Positions 1 through 14,500 of a stretch of 64,000 bases of DNA are shown one piece after another; positions within the stretch are counted from its first letter, which is position 1; every line of letters starts with the position of its first letter. Position numbers and translations under genes: made by a program. The DNA is from Lamellibrachia columna (Eukaryota > Annelida > Polychaeta > Sabellida > Siboglinidae): assembly GCA_963662155.1 (NCBI GenBank), contig OY759274.1:16508439-16572438 (forward strand), in the 5' to 3' direction. The notes under the pieces are model-generated. The model was not told the DNA's origin. It saw only the letters and a program-made list of their open reading frames with translations, and made no database searches.

Positions 1-249
1 AGTCCACTATGAGTAGATGGGTCAGGTTGGTTACATCCAACTCTGAGAATGAAGGGAGCTTTCTGGCACTTTCTGTCTCGTGGGCAAGAAACCATGCGAG
101 ACGCCCTACACCCTCCAATCTCACCCTGTAAAAACATAACGATCATTTCAATAATTGCCACATTATATAGTGTAGGTGGAAAATTAAAGCAATTACAATT
201 AGTGTTAAATTTAATAAATTACACTACTAACTTTTGTTTACCTATGCAA

Positions 250-1394
250 GATTTAACAAGATTTGCCATCCAAGCCAAAGGCTCAGATGGCAAGTGGACA
301 AGGAAGTCATTGGCTTATCGAGAGTCCAACAATGTTCATCTACGTGTAACCCGCCCTCATGAGATATGTGTCAACCTTGTTTTTAAACATATTCATGCTG
401 CTAGCAGTTACACAATCTGTAGACAATTTGTTCCATTCATTTATTGTACTTCCTGATATTCAATCTACACTGATACTTTACAAATTTTACATCATGTCCT
501 CAAGTTCTACTATCTTTCTTGAGTGAGAAAAACATATTTCTATAAATATTTTCATATCCATTCAATATCTTAAAAACTTCAATCTGATCTCCTCTTAACC
601 TCCTTGTCTGTAGAGTTGTTAAACCACATTCTTTCATGCGTTCTTCATAACTAATGTCTCTCAGTTCTGGAATTTTTTTAGTTACTCTCCTATGTATGCG
701 TTCAAGCGTATCTATATCATTCTTATGATACAGTCTCCACGCTTGTATACAGTATTCTAAATGAGGTTTAACTATTGCTTTATACAGAGGTATAATTAGC
801 TTTTTCCTTGTATGTTATGTTTCTCCTAATCAACCTAAGAATTTGATTACCCTTTGAAGCTGCAATACCACACTGTTCTGAAACTTTCATATCAGCACTT
901 ATTGTTATTCCTAAGTCCTTTTCTTTTATAGTAGTACCCAAAACAGTATCTTCCATATAATAATTTATATCCAAGGTCCTGTATGTAGGCACTAGGCACT
1001 TACATTTCCAAAATTGAATAACATCTGCCATTTTTCACACCATTTAACTAATTTGTCTAGATCGTTTTGTAAATGTTGTTTATCACCATCGGTGTTAACC
1101 TTTCTAAACACTTTTGTGTCATCCACAAATTTCAGTACATTGCTTGTTATATTGTCATCCGAGTCATTGATATATATTAAGAATAATAAAGGTCCTAATA
1201 CTGATCCTTGTGGTACCCCACAGAGAAATGACTGGCGATCCCTCGTCTATCCACTTAGTGATTTCTTCAAAAAAACAACATATTTGTTACGCATGACCTC
1301 ACTATAAGGAATCCATGTTGAGATGAATTTAATAATTTATGCCTAACAAGGAAGTTCACCATATGGTCTTTAATTAACTTTTCTAAGATGGCGA
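250..1394 (-). mobile_element. CR1/Jockey-like LINE, 3' half, copy 1 (decayed)
   Basis: On the minus strand the sequence encodes the end of a reverse transcriptase ORF: IKDHMVNFLVRHKLLN, GVPQGSVLGP, motif FADDTKVF in decayed form, then GDTVLG, KEKDLGITISAD and NQILRLIRRNITYKEK. It ends at the same 3' terminus as the copy at 32.4 kb (reverse complement of gatttaacaag). An internal deletion of about 190 bp near 1225-1235 joins SPV directly to the GVPQG region and removes catalytic motif A (LDFQKAFD), so the copy cannot be active. Confidence 0.85.
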
Positions 1395-2683
1395 GATACT
1401 GTCACAGATCGGAGATCGTGTGAGTTTGTATAGAATTAACTTATTTATTTAAGCCACCTAGCATTGGCATTTGGCACTAGTGGTGCCGAATAACGACCAA
1501 TGGCAAATCAAGATTTCAGAAAATTGTTTTCTGAATTGAATTCACAGATAAACGAAATGTTGTCATGTTTAGTATGATTCGAAAACTTGTTTACTGATAC
1601 TGTTTACCTTTGTGCCAGCATTTAATAATGGTGGAGAACAAATATCTTGAGATATAGAAGTTGTTGATTTGTGTTGGTGACAGCATACGGGCTAGGTAAA
1701 TATGTTTACCGTCTCACCTTCGACAATGGATTGAGATTTGAGGAAATTTGTAAAGTGCTTTTTTATTATAAATTTTGTACGGGATGCACTCTGGTGTACG
1801 CCATCATTATGTGTGTATTGTCTTAGACTCTTATGATATAGATAGTAGGATATTATTTGATTTGAATGTTTGATACTGGGGTGTTTTGGTGCAACTATTA
1901 CGTAACTTTTCACAAGTCAACTTGCAATTTGTATAGGCAACCAAACCTCTCCGTGGTCTACAGGCATCGGTCAACATTAATACACTGATTGGCTTTTTGA
2001 GAACTATTCAGTGTCAGGACTGGGCGACAATTGCTGGCAAACAAGAACATGCTGAAGAGTCTATGTGATTCCTTCATCAGCACTCACCTGGGCATACGCT
2101 ATGCTTGACTGCACATGAATGGGCACACTCTACGCTTGACTGCACAAGAATGGGCACACTCTACACTTGACTGCACCTACCTGAACATGCTCTATGCTGG
2201 GGCAAGCTTGATTTCATTTGCTGTGACTAGCTGAGCACCACCTTCACTGAACTATTATTTGTAATTGTACGAATATACAGACACTGAACCATAACGAGCA
2301 TGTCCTTTGGCTTACCGCACTATCCCAGCCAAACTATAAATCTGTGACAGACAACTTAATACCCCTGGACCGCATGGACTGGTCACTTCCAAAATTAATT
2401 GGTCTACCCGGAATAAATAACTGTATAATCCACAATTTCACCATTCTAGATCTTCTGTCACTGTCCCTACCATTCCGATTACAGTTCAAAAATGATGACT
2501 TTGCAGACATAATAAAAGATGGCAGATTGAACATGCAAAAAAATTAAACCTGAGTGTTCAATCAAACAGCGTTACATTCCCTCTTGAGTATGACTTAAAA
2601 AACAAGAGCACAAAAACGTTTCCATAATCTTGGAAATCTAGAATATACAAATAGGTTCATGATCACTGCACCAATGTTCTGAC
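1395..2683. other. non-coding stretch left of RTTN exon 16
   Basis: This is presumably RTTN intron 16. It holds short imperfect repeats of a ~45-bp motif (tgactgcac...tgggcacactctac, 2085-2215). At 2344-2547 there is a short unrecognised plus-strand frame with no similarity I can name. No exon with flanking splice sites was found. Confidence 0.5.
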
Positions 2684-2823
2684 CTTGTGTCTGGATTGAA
2701 CATCAATCTAAGAGTTCCCCGGAAACGCTCAAGCAGTGGCACTGTTCCCGTCTCAATGTGAGGCTCCGTGTCAAGCAGTCCCAGAATGCACTTGCCGACT
2801 GTTGTATCTTGTGCAGCGTAACC
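2684..2823 (-). CDS. RTTN: RTTN exon 16 (last exon seen)
   Basis: Residues ~762-808, GYAAQDTTVGKCILGLLDTE then RFRGTLRLMFNPDT. The acceptor is tttcag|GG. The chosen donor is ACAAG|gtcaga, ending in phase 2. Without a donor the frame would run on to a stop near 2638, so the 3' edge is less certain than the 5' edge. No later exon was found before position 1. Confidence 0.72.
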
Positions 2824-5434
2824 CTGAAATATTGCATAAGAACAAACAATTTTGCAGTAAAATATTTCAATATTATATTATAATTTTGCAGTTGGAACCT
2901 ACGTAATAACGTATACAACAAACCCACATCTATCAAAGCACTGCCCTGCATGTGCATGAAAACATATTATTTGATTTTTCCTGGCATCTCAGACAATATC
3001 GACTATCAGAATACTGGCAGTACAGTTTTTAACTTATCCTAAAGAAATGTAACATTTCAGGACGTAAATTCTGAAAGTCTACACCTTGTTATTTAACACA
3101 GAAAATAAGGAAAAATTACATGGACACATTTCAACGTACTTGCAACATTGGAAAGATGGGTGAGAGAGCTTCCAGCAGCTGCTGCCACCTGGCAGCTGGC
3201 ACAAGAAGCTGGCACTGCAAGAGGTAGACAAGGATGGCGTCGGCCTGCTGCTGCACCTGGGGCAAAATTAAATTATATAATGTAACATTATAACGAGGAT
3301 GCATACACTCAACGTGCATGTATGTGTGTTGGTGTGTGGATATGCATAATCATACACATGCACATGAATGCATGCGTACCTATACGTTGGAATGCATGAC
3401 TGCATATGTATACATCCATGCATGTGCCTACATCTAGCTCATCTTTCGTTGCATCTCACATCAGCTGGCACTCCACGCCCCCCCACCGGCTGGTACTCCA
3501 CACCACCCACCAGCTAGTACTCCACACCACCCACCAGCTGGTACTCCACACCACCCACCAGCTGGTACTCCACACCACCCACCAGCTGGTACTCCACACC
3601 ACCCACCAGCTAGTACTCCACACCACCCACCATCTGGTACTCCATGCCCCCCACCATCTGGTACTCCATGCCCCCCACCATCTGGTACTCCATGCCCCCC
3701 CACCATCTGGTACTCCATGCCCCCCCACCATTTGGTACTCCATGCCCCCCACCATCTGGTACTCCATGCCCCCCACCATCTGGTACTCCATGCCCCCCCA
3801 CCATCTGGTACTCCATGCCCCCCCACCATCTGGTACTCCATGCCCCCCACCATCTGGTACTCCATGCCCGCCCACCATCTGGTACTCCATGCCCCCCACC
3901 ATCTGGTACTCCATGCCCCCCCACCATCTGGTACTCCATGCCCCCCCACCATCTGGTACTCCATGCCCCCCACCATCTGGTACTCCACGCCCCCCCACCA
4001 TCTGGTACTCCACGCCCCCCCACCATCTGGTACTCCATGCCCCCCCACCATCTGGTACTCCATGCCCCCCCACCATCTGGTACTCCATGCCCCCCACCAT
4101 CTGGTACTCCACGCCCCCCCACCATCTGGTACTCCACGCCCCTCCCCAGGCTGTACATGGTCCTCACCTTCTCCACAGTGTCACTGAGGCCAAAGCAGGC
4201 CACCTCGTAGAGGACGTGAGTGTCCATGAGGAAGACGACCGCCTGTGAGACGGATGAGGTGGGCTGTGTCACCTGGTTGATGCCCAGAGCATCCTACGAC
4301 AAACAACAACAACATCCACCAATAGTGCTCCAGTTTCTGGGGATGTGAACTTTGACATTGTTTTACCTCTCAAGAAACTGGTTCTCACTTCGGATTTTTC
4401 TGCTGAATTTCTCGGCCTTCATTGGCAGACTGACATCACTGTGTGTCACATGTCTGTCCACCAATGGAGGCTGAGGGATTCACCAACATATCTGAAGAGA
4501 GAACTACAGTTTCTTGTGATGTAAAACTGTGTCAAGAAACATCTCCTAAATCATAGATAAAAGATACATCTCACAAAATGCAGCATCGGCTGTGTCAACG
4601 TTGTATACATGTTGTTAGGGCAACTCTACTTCAGCATCGGCTGTGTCAACATTGTATACTTGTTGTTAGGGCAACTCTACTTCAGCATCGGCTGTGTCAA
4701 CATTGTATACTTGTTGTTAGGACAACTCTACTTCAGCATCGGCTGTGTCAACGTTGTATACTTGTTGTTAGGGCAACTCTACTTCAGCATCGGCTGTGTC
4801 AACATTGTATACTTGTTGTTAGGGCAACTCTACTTCAGCATCGGCTGTGTCAACGTTGTATACTTGTTGTTAGGACAACTCTACTTCAGGAAAAGGCTGT
4901 GAAAGAAATACAGGCGATCCCCCCAAAATCATTAAAAACCATTATCAGGCTTCAAACTGCGCTATTTGCTGTAATTAATGACAAACAACATCACAAGAAT
5001 AAACCAAAAGAAGAAACAAATAGTATCAGAAAAGATCCTTCCAACTTTGCGATTTTTCAAGCACATGTAAAAAAATTTATCCTATCATTTCCACGCTAAT
5101 GAATAAAACGTGTTTCTCTGCAGACCTTAACAATATCCAGCACCACCGTGTAAGTGTGTGAACGGACAACGTCCATGGGGTGTGCCAACAACGTCATTAC
5201 AAGTTGCCTTCCCTGCTTCACTGCAGAGGGATTTGGACTTGTCTTTTTGCAGCTGAAACAAACAATTAATGAAATATTAACTGAGCATCGGAAATAGCTG
5301 AACATAGCAGAATTGTCATGATTAAAACAGTTAACACGGCACTATGTGATGTAAAACCACCACAGATAGCAATACAAGAGTACGAATTTATTTTTAAATT
5401 GCATAATATAAAACATATATAAATAAATATATAT

Positions 5435-5519
<85 letters not shown>

Positions 5520-8500
5520 AACAACAAGTGGAAAAGTTTGTCAAAAGATAATATATGGCAATATAACGTTAAGTATCAATAAACTGGTCATTGCCAAGGA
5601 AGACTGGCTGCTCCCACTGCTTACATGTACGAGGCTAGCCGGACGCAGCCCTCCACTAGCTGAAGACTGACATGGTACGGCAGACTCTGAATGCCTGTCT
5701 CGGCCTGTGTCAACAGACTGAACATGTTCTCATCCGACTACAACAAATAAAGCCACGTGTTTCATCAGCCACAAAACACACCTTGACACAGCCTGTAGAA
5801 CGGGCTAGATAAGAAAGCAACACATAAATTTGAATTTGTTGTAAAAAATAACCAGGCACTGTAAAGCCTCATAAGACTTTAGGTCTCAATAGCTCACCCA
5901 AATAGCAGCAAGCAATGGAGAGTGAGTAACAAAATGGTGCTTACCATTTCATCCAGCTCGGAGAGAAATGTGCAGGTGTTCTCCAGTGACAGGCACATAT
6001 AACGAGCATCTGTGTACGTGCTGAATCCATCCACATCAACCTTCTCTAGGTACAACAAGGTGGTGTCTCGGAGCACGGGAAAGCTTCGGGCCAATATCTC
6101 GTCCTGGCAAATCAAGGCTAGGACAGCCCTAAAGTCACCTGGCAGGGCCTCCTCGGCCTGTAACCAATGGCAACCACAATCATGATTTTATTTTCTCATC
6201 AAAGTAGTTTTGTGTACAAACGTTATTATTGAAACACTTTTCAATAGCAGAACATTATTTGCTAATCTTTAAAGAACACAGTAAGTCAACTTTTCATTTG
6301 AAAATTTACTCAAACTAACTCTACCATGTCAAACTTGTCTAGCTACTTACTAGTCATTCGCCAATTATAATAATCTTGCATTCAAACAATCCATTGCTGT
6401 ATCATATTTTTAAGGAAACAGACAGCCAAAATGTCATTAATGTCTACCCTAAAGGATCTTGTGTAGCCCTGTATCCAGTCCTTGGGACTGCTCAAAATGC
6501 TTTACCCCTTGACAGACCTGTTCAGTCCAACACCAACTGTATTTATCTGGGTCTGCCTAGGAAGCATTCAGCCATGTCGCAATTATTGCGCAGAATATTC
6601 ATTCATTTATATCCACCACAGCCAGTTACTAATCTACACAGCTGAGTGAACTAAGGCAATGCGGAGGGAACAAAATTGCCCAGGCTTTGAAATGGTAGTA
6701 AGAGTCTGATGTTCTAACCGCTGTGTCACACCGTGTCAATGTGCCACACTGTGTCACAGTGCTACTGTGTCACCATGCCACATTGTTTCACTGCGCCCCT
6801 CCTTGATAAATTAAAGCCCGTTCACAAGAGCGATTAGTTGTCTGATTGGTCGTTTGACAGTGTTGTGCAACCCATTGAATGCAACCTTTTTGTGAAAGCA
6901 ACTAGAAGTGATGCGTTGGTGATGCAATTGGTTGGGCCACACTGGGTCCCCCAACCAATCAGATAACTAATCACTCGTGTGAACGAGCCTTTAGTAATTT
7001 ATTGCTTTTCTTTATCGCTGAAGTCTGGGGTGAGGCTGGCACCGATATCAGTTGTTGATTTTTGTTTCCCGTTCTTCTTCATCACTGATCCAGTTTCACT
7101 GCCGTCTCCACCACCCATTTCCACTCCCCATCCCTTGCACTCATTCTCCACTCCCCTTCCACATAATATAATTCAAAACCAGCACTGATGTAGATTTTTT
7201 ATTTAAGTAACCATCATCGTTTTTACCTTCTCCACAGGAACAATTGTCTGCAGCAGTTGAATCACATAGAGGGCAATTCCAGTAAAAGCGACCCGGTGCT
7301 GGCCGAGACTGCTGTTTGGGACCATCTTTGAGAGGTTGCCATGGTAATGTAGGTACAACAGATCTCCAAGCATCTCAAAACAGCCAGAGAACTTCTGAGT
7401 CTGAAAGCAAAAGTGGAACATATTGAGAAACAAACATTACATTTAATCTGATATAATGTATTTTTTTAAACTGTATTGGTTGGAATATAAAAATAAAGAA
7501 ACACAACAGTACAAACATTGGGTTAAAAACTGTGTGGTGTCCACCAACAATAACTGCAATAAAATATTAATGTTGATTTTTTATGCAATGCATTTCCAGT
7601 GGCCAATTTCCAATGTTTTTCTTTGATCATTTGTGCGACTGGTTGCATTTTTGCTTTACCATATCTCAATTTGGTGGTGTTAACATCTAGAAAAAGTTCC
7701 ACTTTCCATACATGGGGTTAGTTTCACAAAGCATACCGTATTCGTATAAGGAACCAATATGAAACGTTTGAAAAAAATTATGGAACTTGAAACAAGTATA
7801 GAAAACATGGAACAATTGTATGTAACTATGAAGATTTTGTGAATTGATTTATGTATGAAAACCTTCCTATGAAGATTCATATGCATGAATGCTTCACGAA
7901 AATGGCCCCAGTTCCCTGAGTATAACATGCTGTCAGCACAGAAATCTCAATCTCACCAGTTCTCTTGCAGGGACACTGCCATCTTCCCACAATGCCTCAG
8001 CAATCACCGACTCATGCAGCAGCACTGCGACCTGTTGGAGCAACTCAAGTCCGTGCATGATGAGGGTTTCGTCGGAGGTCTTCATGGCGGGCAGGAGTCT
8101 CTCTAGGACGGCGACACAGAACTGTGGCGTGGTCCACTGCATGAACTGGAGGGACTGGATGTCCTCTACGTCCATCTCCTCCTGGTCGCCCTCTCCACCC
8201 GGCTGAAGGTCCGAGCTGGGAAATATGGAAGATTACCCATATGTTCCAGTTAGACGTGTTTTCAACTAAATATTATTTATTGTGATCATTTACCCCCAAA
8301 AATAACTGCAGAAAATATGTGATTACACAAATTCAATTATTGGTACAATTATATATCTTCTACATTTGTTAAAGCTGACATTGAAATAAAATTGTATATT
8401 AGCTTTTTTATAAAAAACAAACCAACTTTTAAAATATTTCTGACTTTAGGCATCAACTCAAAACTTAATAGAATTGGTTTTGTTTAGGAATTTACATCGA

Positions 8501-11500
8501 TGTATTTTTCTGATAAAACATTTATTTTCACATTCAGAAGAAAGAGAAACAAATCAATCACATTCTGTTACAATCATGTTAGTGTATGCCTGTGTGGTAC
8601 ATGTATGCCTGTGTGGTACATGTATGCCTGTGTGGTACTTGTATGCCTGTGTGGTACATGTATGCCTGTGTGGTACATGTATGCCTGTGTGGCATGCATA
8701 TGTCTGTGGGCATGTGTGTGTCTGTATGGTACGTGTATGCCTGTGTGGTACGTTTGTTTCTGTGTGGTACGTGTGTGTTTGTGTGGAACGTGTATGTCTG
8801 TGTGGTACATGTGTGTCTGTGTGGTACGTGTATGTCTGTGTGGTACGTATGTGTGGCATGTGTACGTCTGTGTGGTATGTGTGTGTCTGTGTGGTATGTG
8901 TGTGTCTGTGTGGCATGTGTGTGTCTGTGTGGCATGTGTGTGTCTGTGTGTGTCTGTGTGGCATGTGTGTGTCTGTGTGGCATGTGTGTGTCTGTGTGGC
9001 ATGTGTACGTCTGTGTGGCATGTGTGTGTCTGTGTGGCATGTGTGTGTCTGTGTGGCATGTGTGTGTGTCTGTGTGGCATGTGTGTGTGTGTCTGTGTGG
9101 CATGTGTGGCATGTGGTATGTGTGTGTTTGTGTGTCTGTGTGGCATGTGGTATGTGTGTGTCTGTGTGGCATGTGTACATCTGTGTGGCATGTGTACGTC
9201 TGTGTGGCATGTGTATGTCTGTGTGGTATGTGTGTGTCTGTGTGGTATGTGTGTGTCTGTCTGGCATGTGTGTGTCTGTGTGGCATGTGTGTGTCTGTGT
9301 GGCATGTGTGGCGTGTGTGTGTCTGTGTGGCATGTGTGTGTCTGTGTGTCTGTGTGGTATGTGTGTGTCTGTATGGCATGTGTACGTCTGTGTGGCATGT
9401 GTGTGTCTGTGTGGCATGTGTGTGTGTGTGTCTGTGTGGCATGTGTGTGTCTGTGTGGCATGTGGTATGTGTGTGTCTGTGTGGCATGTGTGTGTTTGTG
9501 TGTCTGTGTGGCATGTGTGTGTCTGTGTGGCATGTGGTATGTGTGTGTCTGTGTGGCATGTGTACGTCTGTGTGGCATGTGTACGTCTGTGTGGCATGTG
9601 TACGTCTGTGTGGCATGTGTACGTCTGTGTGGCATGTGTGTGTCTGTGTGGTATGTGTGTGTCTGTGTGGCATGTGTGTGTCTGTGTGGCATGTGTACGT
9701 CTGTGTGGCATGTGTGTGTCTGTGTGGCATGTGTGTGTTTGTGTGGCATGTGTGTGTCTGTGTGGTATGTGTGTGTCTGTGTGGTATGTGTGTGTATGTG
9801 TGGCATGTGTGTGTCTGTGTGGCATGTGTATGTCTGTGTGGTATGTGTGTGTCTGTGTGGCATGTGTACGTCTGTGTGGTATGTGTCTGTGTGGCATGTG
9901 TGCATCTGTGTGGCATGTGTACGTCTGTGTGGTATGTGTGTGTCTGTGTGGCATGTGTGCGTCTGTGTGGCATGTGTACATCTGTGTGGCATGTGTATGT
10001 CTGTGTGGCATGTGTGTGTGTCTGTGTGGTATGTGTGTGTCTGTGTGGTATGTGTACGTCTGTGTGGTATGTGTGCGTCTGTGTGGTATGTGTATGTCTG
10101 TGTGGTATGTGTGTGTCTGTGTGGCATGTGTACGTCTGTGTGGCATGTGTATATCAGTGTGGTATGTGTATGCCTGTGTGGCATGTGTACGTCTGTGTGG
10201 TATGTGTGTGTCTGTGTGGTATGTGATGGTCGCAGCATGAAGGACGGGGACATTTTCAGGGATATGTCGGTCAATGAAATTCAAACTTTCATGTGGGGGG
10301 TCCAAGGTTAAATGACATCGGTTTGGTGTAGTTTGATGGCACCTCCGGGGGTAAGATTTAGCTTTACTGGGAAGCCTCATGCTAGCCCTATGAAAAAACC
10401 CTCCTTTGTTACCATTACCACTGCATGACATTTATAAATAGCATTGTGCATCTGTTGGTTCATATGTAAAAGGGCATCTCAATATTATCACACATTTGGA
10501 CATGAAGAGACTTGTTTGTAGCGCCACCTACCTGGAGCTGTTGTCACCATCCTGTCCGTCGCCGCGGTGACGGGTGTCACTACGCCCTATGATGGAGGGG
10601 CGGGTGTCTGACGAACCCAAAGAGTGACTTAAGAAACTAGTGGAGGAGGAAGTTGACGAGTTGGAGACGGTGAATTCTGGAAACCAGAACAGACAGGTTT
10701 ACATAAAACAGCTTTATTAAACAAGGGAAGAAATTGTCACAACATCGCAACATGATCTTTGTTCGATCAGCTGCAGTGGTGCCTCATTTTGCATTTCAAT
10801 GGCTCTAAGTCTCTGTCGCTCCAAAATTGTCACTTGCGTGTGGTTAAGATCTGTGCCAAGAATCTTGACAAATCTGAACAGTGGTATCAGCAGACAGGTA
10901 AAAAACAAAGCTAACAAGTCACTCACCTAAATTAGCTTGATACATCTATCTATAGTGATTTATTGCTCTCCTGGTAAGTTTTCTCAAACGTGAAGCACTT
11001 CATTTTATGTAAGATTTCTGGCACGGTCTACGAACATCTCCATGACTGATTATATATAATCAGAAAGCTTCCGTGTATATGCAGAACCCATCACCAGTAG
11101 GAAGAACGGGTCAAATCTGATGACCTCAGATAACAGCTAAGGTCACTTTCATATGTATGTCAGTCATGAAGATGTTATGAGACCGTACCTGAAACCTTAT
11201 ATAAAATGTAAAGAATTTAATCACGTACAGAAAACCTATCATACTGAATACTTTGCATGACAAAAATGCGTAATAACCTCACCCTGTTTAGGTGTGTAAA
11301 ACGCAGCATCATGGTAGAAATAGATGCGAGCCTCGAGACAGATAGCAAGGTCTTGCAAGGTCTTGACTGCATGCAGGGCTACACTGTGCCTGTCTGTGCC
11401 TGGGGCCGCACTGCGCTTGTCTGTACCTGGGGCCACACTCAGCAGTGATAGCAAACTCTGGAAACATAATATACAGAAACCAAACTCTGCAGTGTGATTC

Positions 11501-14500
11501 TAAGTGTGGGCATAAACAAGATCACTAATAGCATAATTAGAGTTAGGTTTGTTTCAGAATAAAATTATGATGTAACTTACTTGATAAGTATTGGATGTTT
11601 ACAGTATATACAAAAAGAAAGAAAGAAAATGTAGTGTTTGAATTAGGTCAGACAAACTAATGGGTACTTTAGGTAACGGGGTTGGTTATTTTATGCTTGT
11701 TTAGAATTGAGTAGTGTCAGTAAAAGTTGTTAAGATAAACCAACCATATCTATAGTAATTGTAGTTGTATATACTAAGTAATACTCCAGATTAATAAAAC
11801 TTAGAGTTTTTCATTTATTTGGTGATGTTTCATGATTTTTAAAACATTTTTGTAAATATAAAAAATACCCACAAAATGCCACTTTATATACCGGTAATTT
11901 TGAGAAACCCCCAAACAAATAAATGACATACCATTTCTAAAATTGTCCCCTTAATTTGCAGCTATAATGAATATGTACTTGTATCGTGTTGTCATCTACA
12001 ATATCAGGTTATGTCAGCCATCTAATAACATGTGGCATGGCTACAATCATATCCAACAGGGTCACCAGGTCACACCTACTTGCTGCTTCCGTTACAGCTT
12101 CAAAGGCACAATAAATTATGTTACTGCTGGTATTTGCTGGTTTAAGAATATGATTTAATTAGGTAGATATAATACTGATGTGTACTGGAATCACAGTAAC
12201 CAAACAATAGGTTCCGTGCTTATGGGGAGCGAATTTACACTGGTTTGAAGATTGTAAAGATCGTAGCACACGCGGTCGTTACTATGGAAACATCAGCAGC
12301 ATTTCCAAGAAGTCAAGGGGATTTCCAAAAGGACTGTTTTTTTTAAAGTATGGCCTGGCAAAATACGACGTTAGTGCCAGGTAATTATTTGTGGTGCTGA
12401 TGTTCAGTTAAATATTTTCTAGCGTGTTATTGGGAAAAAAAATCAACTGACATGTTAGCTGCTCCCACAACCTTAATGAGTTGCGAAACTTTTTAATCAG
12501 ATTAACGCAATTAAGTGCACATTTGCAAAAAATATTTCTTTCATTTTCTTCCATGAGAAATTAGAAGACGGGCATTTCTTCTTTCGTGGAATAAACCCGA
12601 AAAAATTCACCTCTGAACAAACTGCCAAACATTGAGGGAACTGTAACATACATAGTCATACCACCAGAAATATACTGTTCTGTCTACTTGTCCCTTGCTG
12701 GGGTTTACCTTAACAATGATTGGTCTCTGGAGGAAGACTTCGGCAGGAAAGTCCTGCAGGACGACGTCACTAAGGAAGTCACATGCACTCGTCACTAAGG
12801 ACACTTCACTGCTTTTGAGGGAACTGAGAACAGGAGACGTCAACAGACACAATTACATGACTTGTGTGCTATTTTTTTTAACTCATTTCATACCAACAAA
12901 TCAAGCATGCACATCTATTATAATGTTATAAACTACAACTGGAATTGTAGTTGGTATGAAACAGGGAGATGAAATTTTTCAGAACGATCCTGAACATTTC
13001 TTACAGAGACCACATAACAAATATATCTGTAATTCAAGCCATCACCGAAGCCGCAGGACCACAAGAACCGCTTTTGGCCACAGTAAAATGCTGAAAACTC
13101 CAATGGTTTGGTCATACAACCAGACACAACACACTTGCCAAAGAAATACTACAAGGCACAAAAAGACCACAAAAAAGTACATAGACAACATTCAAGAGTG
13201 GACGGGTCTAGAGTAACAGGAATTATGCGATGCTGCCCACAACCGTTCCAAATGGAGAAAGATCTCTGTGGAAGCCTCCAAACCCACCCCTATGATTGGC
13301 CCGGTCAGGGGATGAATGAATGAAACGGGTTAAACTGCATAAATAGAATTGTAAATGTAAGTGGGAAAACAAAATTACGTATTACACTGTATCAATTAAA
13401 GAACACTTTGAAGCAAACAAAGGTGATAGTTATAAAATAATCACGACAAAAAAAGTCGACAATCACGGTGTAAGTTATAATTAAATGAAAATCACATTCC
13501 CAGCATCCACAGAGATTGCGAGGAGATCACAATGGCCTAACTGAAGCGATGGCTACATTGTAACATATCATATCATGATCATCCCCACCACATATGAGAT
13601 CAATTATATACATACAAGATAATCCAAGGTTTCATTTGGTAGATAAGAAAATGCAGTGCTAGCTGGATAGAACCACTCACGTGTCGGTGGACAGGAGCAC
13701 ATGTCTGTCGGTTGGCGTTAGGACCACCCAGGGGAAGGTGGAGAAGCGAAAACAATTCGCAACCGCAGCTGGGAAACAACAGATGATACGTCACTTATAA
13801 GTAATGCTGCATATACAGTATTAAAACTTCATGCGAGCAAATTTCCAATGTGAAATCCTGCTCCACCCATACATGATTTATATGTAACACTTGCTGACTA
13901 AGAAAATTTATAAACATATTTAATCTTCCAAAACTTAGTAATAAAAATCTCTTCAGCACACTGATTTGTGATATTTGGAGCGACATGAATTTGTAGTTCA
14001 TTTTTTTTAATGTAAAAATGATGCAAACAACAATGGAACAATTCATATTGTGTGTGAAATGAAAAATATTGTTTCAGCTGTGTGATTAAATTTAAAAACC
14101 CTGCTAAAACCTGAAATATTGCAACACACACCTGGTATAGCTGCGGCTTGTGTGGTGTACATGGAAGTCTTCATGTCCTCTTGTGTCGCAGGGCGTGCAG
14201 TAAAATACCCCACCTGGGGTTCAGGAGGACTGACGTACAGTGGGGCGCTAGTTGTGGGAGGGTTTGCGGTCAGGTCATTTGTCTGAAGAGACAGATCTGA
14301 TGGCTCAAGGAACTGACTGGGCAGAGACTCACCTGGGAAGAGAAGATTAGTTGTCTTAGTAAATGCTTTGTTAATTTTAACAGGCATAATACAGTGTTTG
14401 TTATTTTGAAGTGCGTGATGCAGTCTCAAAAGATCAAGAGACGCCTGTTACAAACTAGAAAGGCCCAAATTGTTGTTGTAAAATCATATTATGATTACTA

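Noticed and set aside
2334..2547. Gene at 2.3-2.5 kb open on both strands
   Set aside because: Short, no family, no splice signals in agreement with RTTN exon order.
3406..4272. Several long overlapping frames (188-280 codons) on both strands
   Set aside because: They are products of the 23-24 bp minisatellite; only the RTTN exon 14 part (4168-4293, minus) is real coding sequence.
8474..10431. Frames of 464-625 codons rich in Cys/Val or His/Thr
   Set aside because: Generated by the 19-bp repeat in an intron; open on both strands and without any domain.
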